A stretch of 64,000 nt of DNA from NCBI GenBank assembly GCA_964035795.1, contig OZ038324.1:5836257-5900256 (forward strand), in the 5' to 3' direction. The notes under the pieces are model-generated. The model was not told where the DNA came from and did not search any database. It was given only the letters and a program-made list of their open reading frames with translations. Positions within the stretch are counted from its first letter, which is position 1; every line of letters begins with the position of its first letter. Position numbers and translations under genes: made by a program. The stretch is from Pterobdella sp. o SKG-2022 (taxonomy: Eukaryota > Annelida > Clitellata > Hirudinida > Piscicolidae). Below, one piece after another: positions 25,786 through 45,023 of this stretch.

Positions 25786-26138
25786 ATTAAATTTAGGCTA
25801 TCATACTTCATCAAGATGTTTTTGTCCAAGCGCATAGCCGTTTTTTATTTCCTATACAAAAAACAGCTGCCAGCATTGCTGTCATCAAACAACGCTACAC
25901 CATCAAATAACACCCACTTTTGCCAGTCAAATGCCAGTTACTCAATCAAAAAGCCCTTTGGAATGTCAGTAAGAATATTTTGACCGAACAACTCATCAAT
26001 CACTACAGAAAGTTGTCTAAAATTAAAAAAAACTCCATTCTATCATGAGCAACATGCGTTTGAACTTTGGTTCACTTTTTGCGCACTTGATTTTTCAAAC
26101 ACTCAGTTCCTTCATAAAATCCGACCAATCGCAGCTGT

Positions 26139-26225
26139 GATTATCACTTGATAATGATGCTAGTTTTACGAAAAGCTTCGTGATTCTTTTTTAAAATAAA
26201 TACTCTGTGTCTGTTGAACTTACAG
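26139..26225 (+). repeat. Hammerhead-like element, second of a direct pair
   Basis: Same start (GATTATCACTTGATAATG), then ACGAAAAGCTTCGTGATTC and a tail CTGTTGAACTTACA. The 350 bp between the two copies shows no convincing protein, which would fit a non-autonomous retrozyme or a pair of Penelope terminal repeats. Confidence 0.65.
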
Positions 26226-26419
26226 CCGAAATTGATAAGTTATACTAATACTATTGGAAGATTCAAATGACACAAAACACCAAAACTATATTTATACTAA
26301 TACTATTAACTAATCTCATTGAGAGATTCAAAAAACCGTGTTTTTGAAAAAAAATTCGTGCTAAACTTCTGAAACTTATAGTAATTTTAGCTTTTTTTGA
26401 TATCTTAATAGGACAAGCA

Positions 26420-27170
26420 CGACGATTTTATTATACTTAATAGCTTTATCAGCGAGCCAATAGCATTGAAGAATTTTCACTAATCATAGAATTTCAAAAA
26501 AATTGTGAAAGTACTGAAATAATCATTTTTTTACATTCGTATCTAAATACAACTTTATTTTTCTTATTTGAAAAAAAAGCTATTTCACTTCAAAAAACAC
26601 TATATTTAAGAAAATTGATTTGCATACACTTGGATCGACTTTTTGTAAAATCCGTAAATATTTAAACATTCTGATACATTAATATTTTATGAAAAAAACT
26701 AACATTTTTCAACTAACAAAGCTTATAATTGGTCCAAATAAATTTTAGATAAACATATGCAATGACTATTGAAACTTATTTATCTTAATGGGTGATTTTC
26801 CAGAATGAGTTTTATCGAACGAAGAGTTAACCTTTTTGCTGTGTTGTGATTGGTTGCTGAAAATTTTCAAAATTTGTGAAATCCAAAAAAAAATATATAT
26901 TATTGAAACAAAATGATTATTTTTTTCAAAATTTACAAAGAAAATCTTAATTTAAAGCAACCAATCAAACCAAAACAGAAAATTAACTTTTAGTAATTGT
27001 TTTTTTCAGTTTTCGAAAAAAATTTAAAATTTAGCAAACAATCAAAAGACAGTAAAATATTAACCTTTGTTTCGTTACTTCATCGACAGGCACTTCGCGA
27101 TCCTTTTCAAAGCCTATGATTAGTCCAATTTAAAAGAGCTTTTTGCTGCTTGGAACTTTAACTTTCCAGG
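26420..27170 (+). repeat. Interspersed AT-rich repeat, interrupted copy
   Basis: Shares several blocks with the reverse strand of 49230-49530, for example TGTGAAAGTACTGAAATAAT near 26502, a block around ATATTTAAACATT near 26660, GGCACTTCGCGATC near 27089 and CTGCTTGGAACTTT near 27149. The order differs from the other copy, so this copy is rearranged or carries an insertion. No coding capacity is seen. Confidence 0.6.
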
Positions 27171-28580
27171 CTTAATGTGATTGGCGTAAACTTTCTGTTT
27201 ATTTTAAACTAAATTTTATATTTTGATGTATTTTTGCCAATAAATTTTCAAAAAATAAGTTATAAATTTTTTTTATGTTTTTTCATTCATTAAATTAAAT
27301 TAATAAAACCGTTTTTATTCAATGCTTGGTATGTAACGTATTTTATAACGTCACTCATTCCTTTCTTTTTTTTCGAGAGCTCTTTTTAAACTAAGGTTAA
27401 ATTAGCACCAAATAAGGTTACATTAGCACCAAATCATATGTCTCCAAGTGGGGTTTTAAAAACTTAGGGACGCCTTTCTGAGATCTTTTTTTTTTTCGAG
27501 ATCGTTCGACCGTCGGAGCACATCACATTCAGTCGATTTTAATTTTTTTTTCAAATAGTGATTTTGAAACTCATGGTTAAATTTCACTATTGAAATTTTT
27601 CATATATTTCTATTGTCTAGTTATTTAATATTCTCATAGAAAGATTTTTGTGTGAATCAATTTTCTTAGAGAAATAGAAATCGTTATGTTTTAATTAATC
27701 ATTTTTTGTACATACGTATTGGTTTATTTCTCTGACCAATACGAAGTCAAAAAGGCCCGTGGGATCTTGCATCGACGCCTCCAAGCTCATGCTAATGGCG
27801 AAAATGTGAGAACATAGGCCTCACCTAAATGATTCAAGTGTTTCAGCATCCCTTGATGGGTTGGCTTCCAGAAACATAATGAATAGAAAAAGGTATTTCG
27901 TCTATCGTTTCAATAGTATCATAATTTGCTACATGAACATTCGAATTCCAGGTGTTGTGTCAAATGAAGTGTGTTTTATGGAGAAGTGGTTGAATCATGG
28001 ATTGTTTGAAAAGGGACGTGATGAAGAAATGGGTATTATCCCGATAGAATTAATAAGGTAACCTAAAAAATAATTTAATTAAAACTAAGGCTTCAAATTT
28101 TAATTTTGTGTTTTATAGATAAAACGCGAAACACGTAACTGGATTCAAAATTGGAAGAAAAAGGACAAATTTCAATGAAATTGGTGATAATTATGAAAAA
28201 GCAATGATGACTTAATTTTTATTCTTGATTAATTTGCAATTGTGAGACTCAGTCTCACAATCATAATTTAGAATTTTTTTGTTTTTTTCTTAATTTTCGA
28301 TGAATAAAGACGTTAAAATTCAAATTAAGCAATTTACGTTAAACTGAATTCATGGTTTCTTATGTGAATTTTACCCGTTAAATAAAATGTCCTATTAAGT
28401 GTGTATAAAACCAAACTGTCAAAACCGTTTAATTTGCTTCTATTTTAATCAACGCTTAGGTTCATTTTTAGCCGGCCACACTGTTGTCTTTAAAATAGAA
28501 TCTTCAAAATTATAAATACTTTAATTTTAAGATATCTGTTGAGTTTTATAAAACAATAAAAACTTCAAATTTCTGGCAAC
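27171..28580. other. AT-rich DNA upstream of the ornithine carrier
   Basis: Short open segments at 27738-27805, 27848-27890 and 27952-28059 sit between plausible splice sites, but their phases do not join, so no gene is called. The last few hundred bases should contain the promoter of the carrier gene. Confidence 0.4.
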
Positions 28581-31500
28581 ATGTCTCCTCCAGTTGGTCA
28601 AGAACCCGAACACCACGAGCACCACACTAAGCAACCCGACACTAAATCTACAAAAAGACATGTTTTAGATGCCTTAATTGATTTTGTTGGAGGCGTTGCA
28701 GGCAAGTTTTTCATAAATTCATCTATGAAAGATTATATATGTAGTAATCTTGTTATACATTACATGAAAAAGAAGGTATTTTTTCAAGGTGATTAAAAGA
28801 TCAAAAAAATTTTAGGTGGTACTGCTTCAGTTTATATTGGCCAACCTTTAGACACAGTCAAGGTCAAAATGCAATCTTTTCCCACACTGTACACTAATGC
28901 CTACTCGTGCTTTAAAGAAACATTAGTTAAAGATGGTGTATACAGAGGCTTGTATGCTGGTTCTATTCCCAGTCTAGCTGCACAAGTTGGTGAAAACTCA
29001 GTGCTCTTTCTTGCTTATGGCCAATGTCAAAAAGTGGTAAGAATTAAGATATAGTTTAGAGATGATGTTTTTGATATAGCAAAACACTGTAATTTTTGTC
29101 AATAAATTCTCAGTGTTTGTTTCATAATAATTTTCAGTAAATGTTGAGTTAATTCAATTAAATAATTTAAATTTTATTTAAATTATGTTTTTAATAAATA
29201 CAAAACAGACAGCAAGCATAGTGAACAAGAAATCAACATCAGATTTGAATGCTCTTGAGAATGCTATTAGTGGTAGTATGGCAGCATTTTTTTCTTCATT
29301 TGCACTTTGTCCCACTGAACTAATCAAATGTAAACTGCAAGTCATGAGGGAAACAGCTACACTTGACTCAAGAAATATGTGAGTTGTAAGCTTTATCAAA
29401 AACTGTATTTAACTTTTTGTTTTTATTAAAGAGTTTTGATATACTTAATTCAACAATAGATAATTATTTTAAGATATTTAAATAAACTCAAATAAACCAG
29501 TAATTAAGACATCAATAAACCTATTTTAATAATGAAAATTCTGTGATAAGCAAAAGTTTGATCTCAGCTATTCTTAGAAATTAAATTTGATTGCTTAGTA
29601 TTTTATAAAATAAAATTAGTCAGTCTGCATTATTTAAATGTGTGCTTGCAGATAACTGTAACATGACTGTGTGTATGAAATAAAAAATAATAGGTAATTT
29701 ACATTTAAATATTTCTCAATTTATATAACCTTAAAATGGGGCCAATTTCAAATACATTCATTGTTTGAAAAAAGTAAAATTTATAAAATTCAAATAAAAA
29801 TACAAAACAGAGGACCCTGGCAGCTAACAAAGCAAATTTTAAAGACTGAAGGTGTTCCAGGTATGTTCAAGGGCTTGGTGCCGACGTTTGTCAGGGAAAT
29901 TCCTGGCTACTTTTTTTTCTTTGGGGGGTATGAGCTTGCAAGGGTTTTACTCACTCCTAAAGGGACTCACAAAGATGATTTGAGTTTGTGTTTTACATCA
30001 TAATATACTTTTCTTGTATAAAAAAGTTATAAAATTCATTGAATATAAAACTTTCAACTGAATATTTGATAATGTTAAGTATCAAAAGCTGACTTAATGT
30101 CGATAATATGTCCGCCATCGAAATAATTTGTTCCGAGATTGATTCTATTCAAGCAGCTCTCAACACGTTAAAAAGTAATGTGTTGAACTTAATAAAGCCT
30201 GAGAAACCTTCGGTTCCAAAAAAAAGAGGGCGAAAGCCGAAGACTATGACCACCTCAGCTCCTTCACTTTTCTCGCCTACCACATCTTCTTTGACTACTT
30301 CTTATCCTTCAACTACTTCACTTTTTTCGACCACTACATTTACTTCAACTACCACATCTCCTTCAAGCACTTCAATCTTCTTAACCACTACATCTCCTTC
30401 AACCAACTCTTCATCCCATGCAATAACTCCACTCCTCTCAACTACTCTATCTTCTTCATCAAGCTCAACCTCAACAACTATGACCACTTCTCCAACTTCA
30501 TCCACAAGCATGACATCATTTTCAACTTCTCCATCTCCTGCTTCTACTACTACATTTTCTTCAACTAACTCTTCATCCCATGCAATAACCCCACTCTCCT
30601 CAACAACTCCATCTTCTTCATCAAGCTCAACTTCAACAACTATGACCACTTCTCCAACTTCATCCACAAGCATGGCATCATTTTCAACTTCTCCATCTCT
30701 TGCTTCTACAACAACTACTTCATCTCTCAGTTTAATTAACAATTTTCCATCATTAATTTCACTAGAATCATTCTTACCAATCAATACAATCACATCTACT
30801 CTCACTTCTAACTCACCTCAACCTACTTACAGCACTATTGTTAAGTCAAAAAACAAGCACACCCTTTCCTCTCCACCCACTAACAAAATCTCACACTCAT
30901 TCCCCCCCAACCAACATATGAACCAGCCTATCAAGAAAACTCCACCAATAATTAAATATTTGACTAAAATTACTTCCACCATAGGTGAGACTCCAAGTGA
31001 GCTCTGCAGAAGATTGGTTTCATCCATTAACCTTTCTAAACAGACCTTTAAGTCTTATCCCAAGCATGTTCGTGAGTCTACTGATGCCGTTGTCTGGGAA
31101 GCTGACTCTGCTGATTTGCTCAAAGATGCCAAACTTTTTCTTTCCTCTCTTCCCAACATCCGCCTTCATGACCCAATTCTTTTAAACCCAACAATTACTG
31201 TTCTGGGTCTACCGACATGGGTTTCGGATAAAGATCTGGAAACCTCTCTCAATCTTCTCTTTCCATCTGCTCATCCCAGTGCTCTTCGTGCCTTCAGACA
31301 GAGGCCTAACGCACGAAACCCTTCTACCCGTGATTGGCTTATCCAAGTTCCAAGCACTGTTTTTCCCACTCTGATCAAGTCCAAGAATATTCACCTCCCC
31401 TTTGGTAGATTTCCTTTCCACTCCCGTATTCACCCTACTAGATGTCTGAATTGCCAGACTTATGGCCATAATATAGCTAAATGCCACAACCCTAGAGTAT

Positions 31501-34500
31501 GTGAGCACTGTGGCAAAGACCATCCGTCTGATAACTGCTCCAGATCTTCTCCTCCCTTCTGTGTTCCTTGTTTTAGATTAAATCGTCCTTGCCATGACCA
31601 TGTCACCACATCCTCTTCTTGTCCGGTGTACAAGCAACAAGTGCGACTTAAGATGGGGCGTACGGCCTGGCAATGAAGGCCTGCCTTACTCATGCACCCT
31701 CAAAATCCATCTCCTTTTGTGAAGTTTGGTCTTCTCAATCCCCGTTCCACTCGCAACAAATCCACTCTTATCCTGGACGCGATCTCCACTCACTGTTTCG
31801 ATATCCTTGCATTGACTGAAACGTGGATCCCGGAAGATGCTGACAATGTCACAAAATACGACATTGTTCCCCCAGGTTACCATGTTCTACATTCTCATCG
31901 TTCTAGTGGAAAGCGCGGTGGTGGTATTTCTTTGATTTCCTCCAACTCCGTTAAACTGACACTTGTAAAATCTGAAATACACTCTTCCTTTGAAGCATTA
32001 ACTGCCCAAGCCTCTTTCCTAACACGTTCCTTAACCATTTCTGTTATTTACCGCCCTCCTAACTCAAGTAATTTTATTCGTGAACTCACAGCTCATCTTT
32101 ATTTTCTTTCTTCGACATTCAATCATTTCATAATGGCTGGAGATTTTAATACCCCTAATTGTCATCATCTTGATAATCCCCTTAATATTCTTTTGCGAGA
32201 GCACGGTTTGACGCAGCATATTAACTTTCCAACTCACAGGCTTGGCAATACTCTCGATCTTGTTATCACACCGGCTTCTCTCTCTCATCTTATTTCTGAC
32301 CCTGTCAGCGAAATTTTTGAATCTGATCATTTCCTTATTTCGTGCCGTCTTAACCTCGTACGGCCCCACCTTTCACCTCATCGTGTCACTTCTCGGTCTT
32401 TCAGAAATCTCAACTTGGCCGGCTTTGGAAAGGATGTCAATTTTATAAGCGATTTACTTATTAATTCTCCAATCTCTAAGGTTGATGACTTTGTTAGTTC
32501 CATAGACAAATTGTTTCTTTCGCTGATGAATTCTCATGCTCCTTTACGCAGTCATACTTTTCGCCCCAGCTTGCATTCACACTTTCATCTGTCTGAAAAT
32601 GCTCTCTCTGCCAAACGCCGAAGAAGGAAAATCGAGAGACAGATATCCAGTCTCCGAAAGCTTTGTGTGCAAGTCCCTGATGATCTTTTACAGGAATTCC
32701 GTATTTCACGTAAACTCGCCCGCGCCGCCATTAACAAGTCACGTGCTGATTATCTTAATCTATCGCTATCTTCAGCGACACCTAACTCCAAAGCCTTTTG
32801 GAAAACGGCGAACTCCATACTTCACAGGTCTCCTCCACTTCCTCCGCGGACTCCTGCGGAATATGATCTTTTTGTTGAAAACTTTAGCACTTTTTTCAAG
32901 ACTAAGATTGAGTTGATTCATAGCTCGTTACCGATCACTAATCTTCCCCGTCAGCCCTCCTTAACTGACAGTGATCAATCAAATCTCTCATTTTTCTCAC
33001 CTCCTAGTGTTGACGAAATCATCAAATTGATCAATTCTCTCCCAAATAAATCCTCACCTTTAGATATAATCCCTGTTTTCCTGCTGAAGCAGTTTTCCGG
33101 CATCTTTGCCTCCATTATATGCAAACTTTCGGCTCTTTCCTTTTCACAGGGTATTTTTCCAACTTCATTCAAAACGGCGCAGATAACCCCTTTACTGAAA
33201 AAATATAATCTAGACCCCATGCAACCATCCAATTATCGTCCAATTTCAAACCTCAGCACCATCTCAAAGATCTTAGAAAGGGTTGTTCTCAAGAGATTAT
33301 CCTCTCATGTTTCTGTACTGCGTAACTTCAACCTTTTCCAGTCGGCGTATCGCTCACATCACTCAACGGAAACTGCGCTTTTGTACATCACTGACAGCCT
33401 CCGCAATATCTGTGCTACCGGGTCTGCGGCCGTCTTAGTGTCTTTAGATATTTCAGCAGCTTTTGACACCATTAATCATCCAAATATGCTGCATATCCTT
33501 GAAGACTACTTTTACATTTCTGGCATTGCTTTATCCTGGTTTCAGTCCTATCTTTCCGAACGCAAGCAATTTGTTAAGATAAGCTGCTCTTCTTCTACCC
33601 CTGTCTCCCTTCGTTTTGGTGTTCCTCAAGGTTCTGTTCTTGGGCCCATACTCTTTTCTCTTTATACTTCTCCTATTAGCGAGATCATACAGAAGCACGA
33701 CGTTCTATATCATCAGTTTGCTGATGATATTACCCTCTTTACAGGCGCTTCTTACCTTGATCCTCATCCCAGCCTCACTAAGATATCTGAATGCATCACT
33801 GAGCTCAATCTTTGGTTTTCTAACAATCACCTCATGTTGAATCCTAACAAAAGCGAAGTGATGTTTGTCGGCAGTCCCATACTCCTTTCCAAATCCAATC
33901 TTCCCACTGAAGTAATCTTTGACGGCACTACTCTTTCCGTAACGTCCAAACTGAAGATACTAGGTGTAACTCTTGATTCTAGACTCAACTTTACACACTT
34001 TGTCTCTCAGATCATACAATCATCCAACTTTCATCTCCATGCGATCAGACAGGCACGCAAGTTCCTACCCTTTGACACTGCCGTTGCTCTGATCATCTCT
34101 TTAGTTCTTTCAAGGATTGATTACTGTAACTCTCTTCTTTGTCGACTCCCAAACTGTCTTATTTCTAAGTTGCAATCTCTCCAAAATCGCGCTGCTAAAA
34201 CCGCTCTTCAAGCCGACTACTATTCTTCATCTCACACCTGTCTCGATCGCCTCCATTGGCTGCCGGTCGTACTAAGAGCCCAGTTCAAGTTGCTATGGCT
34301 CACGGCTAACATCTTATATTTTAATCAGCCGGCTTATTTATATGACCGTCTTTCCATTAGACAGACTTCAGAGTCTCTCAGGTCTTCCAACTCTGGTTTA
34401 TGCCTACATCAGCCTGTCTCTTCTAAACCTTTCTTACATCGCTCCTTCTCGCATATCGCCCCTCACTTATGGAACTCTCTTCCACTTAATGTCCGTCTTT

Positions 34501-35172
34501 CACCTTCTCTTAAAATTTTTCGCAAGCGTTTAAAAACGCATCTTTATAGCCAAATTTCTTTCTCATAGCCCTTCTGATTAGAACAGCGCCTCTGCAGCAA
34601 ACCTAGTTTGCAAACAAATAATAATAAGTAAGTAAGTAAGTTAATGTTGCAGGTCCACTCAGAACAATGGTGTGTGGAGGAATAGGAGGAGTGGCCATCT
34701 GGACATCAATCTTCCCAAGTGATGTGATCAAGTCCAGAATACAAACAGGGGCTGCAGGAATCGATAAATCATTATCCTTTGTCAAGATGCTGCGCAAGAT
34801 TGCTAAAGAAGAAGGTTTTTTAATGTTTTTAAACTAGTTTTTTTAATGTTTTAGCGGTTTATATATTCTTATTTAAGCTCTAAACTATTTTCTTTTAAAA
34901 TAAAATTAGTTCAAATATTAAAAAAATCTTGCCAATTTTTATATTTCAAACTTATAAATGTTTTCGCCACTGGTATAAGAGTATTAATTATATATTCTAA
35001 AACTGTTTTCCTTTAAAATTAACATATGACCTATCAAGGAGTTCGGGCTCTATACAAAGGACTAGGACCAACTATTTTAAGAACTTTTCCAGCTACTGGA
35101 GGATTATTTCTAGCCTACGAAAGCACCAAAAAGTATTTAGGAAAAACTGCTGATTGGGCTGGTATAGAATAA
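28581..35172 (+). CDS. SLC25A15: Mitochondrial ornithine carrier (SLC25A15/ORC1 type)
   Basis: Exons 28581-28701, 28816-29036, 29209-29378, 29811-29983, 34653-34814 and 35039-35172 join in frame into 326 residues. The three repeats of the mitochondrial carrier family are complete, each with its PxD/ExxK signature: QPLDTVKVKM, CPTELIKCKLQ and FPSDVIKSRIQ. The segment GENSVLFLAYGQCQ and the overall order match ORC1-type carriers, which exchange cytosolic ornithine for mitochondrial citrulline across the inner membrane. The N-terminus is about 25 residues longer than the human protein and His-rich. Intron 1 starts with GCAAGT, so it is a GC-AG intron. Intron 4 is filled by a LINE with two intact ORFs. 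Other SLC25 amino-acid carriers are the main alternative, but the ENSVLF block favours ORC1. Its 3' end converges on CFAP58. Confidence 0.92.
30108..31676 (+). CDS. LINE ORF1 protein with zinc knuckles
   Basis: 522 residues. A short N-terminal helix (residues 1-30) is followed by a basic KKRGRKPK stretch like an AT-hook. Residues about 45-270 are almost only Ser, Thr and Pro. Then comes an esterase-free ORF1 core and a C-terminal Cys/His cluster (RCLNCQTYGHNIAKCHN, CEHCGKDH, CVPCFRLNRPCHDH) of the CCHC zinc-knuckle kind. Such proteins bind element RNA and help target-primed reverse transcription. The Ser/Thr region contains a 162 bp tandem duplication (30405-30566 and 30567-30728). The frame is intact. 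ORF2 starts 15 bases after the stop, so it may be translated by reinitiation. Confidence 0.85.
   Translation: MSAIEIICSEIDSIQAALNTLKSNVLNLIKPEKPSVPKKRGRKPKTMTTSAPSLFSPTTSSLTTSYPSTTSLFSTTTFTSTTTSPSSTSIFLTTTSPSTNSSSHAITPLLSTTLSSSSSSTSTTMTTSPTSSTSMTSFSTSPSPASTTTFSSTNSSSHAITPLSSTTPSSSSSSTSTTMTTSPTSSTSMASFSTSPSLASTTTTSSLSLINNFPSLISLESFLPINTITSTLTSNSPQPTYSTIVKSKNKHTLSSPPTNKISHSFPPNQHMNQPIKKTPPIIKYLTKITSTIGETPSELCRRLVSSINLSKQTFKSYPKHVRESTDAVVWEADSADLLKDAKLFLSSLPNIRLHDPILLNPTITVLGLPTWVSDKDLETSLNLLFPSAHPSALRAFRQRPNARNPSTRDWLIQVPSTVFPTLIKSKNIHLPFGRFPFHSRIHPTRCLNCQTYGHNIAKCHNPRVCEHCGKDHPSDNCSRSSPPFCVPCFRLNRPCHDHVTTSSSCPVYKQQVRLKMGRTAWQ
31692..34568 (+). CDS. LINE ORF2: AP endonuclease and reverse transcriptase
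   Basis: 958 residues without stops. The N-terminal APE-type endonuclease shows ALTETW, YRPP, MAGDFNTPNCH and ESDHFLISC, so its catalytic Glu, Asp and His are present. The reverse transcriptase runs from PSNYRPISNLSTISKILE through SLDISAAFDTINH, GVPQGSVLGP and QFADDITLF (FADD in place of the more usual YADD) to LKILGVTLD. The C-terminal region has LHWLPVVLRAQFKLL and a terminal NSLPLNVR/LKTHLY block, which is typical of the CR1/L2/Rex1 group. No RNase H is seen. Both active sites look functional, so this copy could be young or still mobile. Confidence 0.93.
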   Translation: MHPQNPSPFVKFGLLNPRSTRNKSTLILDAISTHCFDILALTETWIPEDADNVTKYDIVPPGYHVLHSHRSSGKRGGGISLISSNSVKLTLVKSEIHSSFEALTAQASFLTRSLTISVIYRPPNSSNFIRELTAHLYFLSSTFNHFIMAGDFNTPNCHHLDNPLNILLREHGLTQHINFPTHRLGNTLDLVITPASLSHLISDPVSEIFESDHFLISCRLNLVRPHLSPHRVTSRSFRNLNLAGFGKDVNFISDLLINSPISKVDDFVSSIDKLFLSLMNSHAPLRSHTFRPSLHSHFHLSENALSAKRRRRKIERQISSLRKLCVQVPDDLLQEFRISRKLARAAINKSRADYLNLSLSSATPNSKAFWKTANSILHRSPPLPPRTPAEYDLFVENFSTFFKTKIELIHSSLPITNLPRQPSLTDSDQSNLSFFSPPSVDEIIKLINSLPNKSSPLDIIPVFLLKQFSGIFASIICKLSALSFSQGIFPTSFKTAQITPLLKKYNLDPMQPSNYRPISNLSTISKILERVVLKRLSSHVSVLRNFNLFQSAYRSHHSTETALLYITDSLRNICATGSAAVLVSLDISAAFDTINHPNMLHILEDYFYISGIALSWFQSYLSERKQFVKISCSSSTPVSLRFGVPQGSVLGPILFSLYTSPISEIIQKHDVLYHQFADDITLFTGASYLDPHPSLTKISECITELNLWFSNNHLMLNPNKSEVMFVGSPILLSKSNLPTEVIFDGTTLSVTSKLKILGVTLDSRLNFTHFVSQIIQSSNFHLHAIRQARKFLPFDTAVALIISLVLSRIDYCNSLLCRLPNCLISKLQSLQNRAAKTALQADYYSSSHTCLDRLHWLPVVLRAQFKLLWLTANILYFNQPAYLYDRLSIRQTSESLRSSNSGLCLHQPVSSKPFLHRSFSHIAPHLWNSLPLNVRLSPSLKIFRKRLKTHLYSQISFS

Positions 35173-35591
35173 ATTTCAAGCAGTCATTTCTTAGAGGTCA
35201 TCTTTGGTTTTAGTCACTCGAGATTTTTCAATTGTAAATTATAAATTCATTTTTTTGATTTATCAATTTGTTGATCTTTGATGCAATTTTAATGATTCAC
35301 TCATTTTAGATTCTCAATTTTATTTTTCGTTACATATTAGTATTACCCGGTTGAATTTTCAGATTTATAATGATTTATTATTAGTTATTTGTTTTGTGAT
35401 CTGTAAAAAACTTTGATGAAATTCTTCTATCCATAAAATCATTTTATTTTCGATGAATTTATTCATTTTAAAAAATAAAACAAAAAACTAAATCCTATAA
35501 ATTCAATAGTATTTTTAATCCTCTTAATTACGTGCCTGTGATGATGATGATTAGTTACGTGTCTTCGGTTTGTTCCATGTTGATGATAGAT
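35173..35591. other. Convergent 3' ends of the carrier and CFAP58
   Basis: AT-rich, with several AATAAA-like signals on both strands and no coding signal. It presumably contains both 3' UTRs. Confidence 0.6.
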
Positions 35592-44908
<9,317 letters not shown>

Positions 44909-45023
44909 TTTAAAAATTTATTTTTTGTGAATTCTGGTTCTTTTAAACAAAGACGTCAGTTATAAGCATTGACATTTAACTTTTAGACTTTTTTCATTCT
45001 ATGCATACAATCGTCTGCTAAAA
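44909..45023. promoter_or_regulatory. Shared region between divergent CFAP58 and CCDC73-like genes
   Basis: Only 115 bp separate the two start codons, so both 5' UTRs and a bidirectional promoter must lie here or overlap the genes. It contains GACGTCAG near 44952, which resembles a CRE half palindrome. No RFX X-box was recognised. Confidence 0.5.

Larger units (their letters stand above)
30100..34640 (+). mobile_element. CR1/L2-group LINE with both ORFs intact, in carrier intron 4
   Basis: Two intact ORFs, a very short 3' UTR with a GCAAAC-CTA-GTTTGC hairpin (34598-34612), and a tail of AAT then AAGT repeats. A TTAATGT at 30093-30099 and again right after the tail at 34641 may be the target-site duplication. 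If so, the copy begins only about 8 bases before ORF1. It lies in the same orientation as the host gene, and its tail ends about a dozen bases before the host's next exon. Confidence 0.85.

Noticed and set aside
27738..28190. Possible small multi-exon gene (open pieces ending GILHRRLQAHANGEN, and EKWLNHGLFEKGRDEE)
   Set aside because: Splice phases of neighbouring pieces do not join, the first piece lacks an acceptor, and no family is recognised. Transcript data would decide.
30302..30805. 167-residue antisense Val/Glu-rich frame
   Set aside because: Shadow of the Ser/Thr-rich LINE ORF1.
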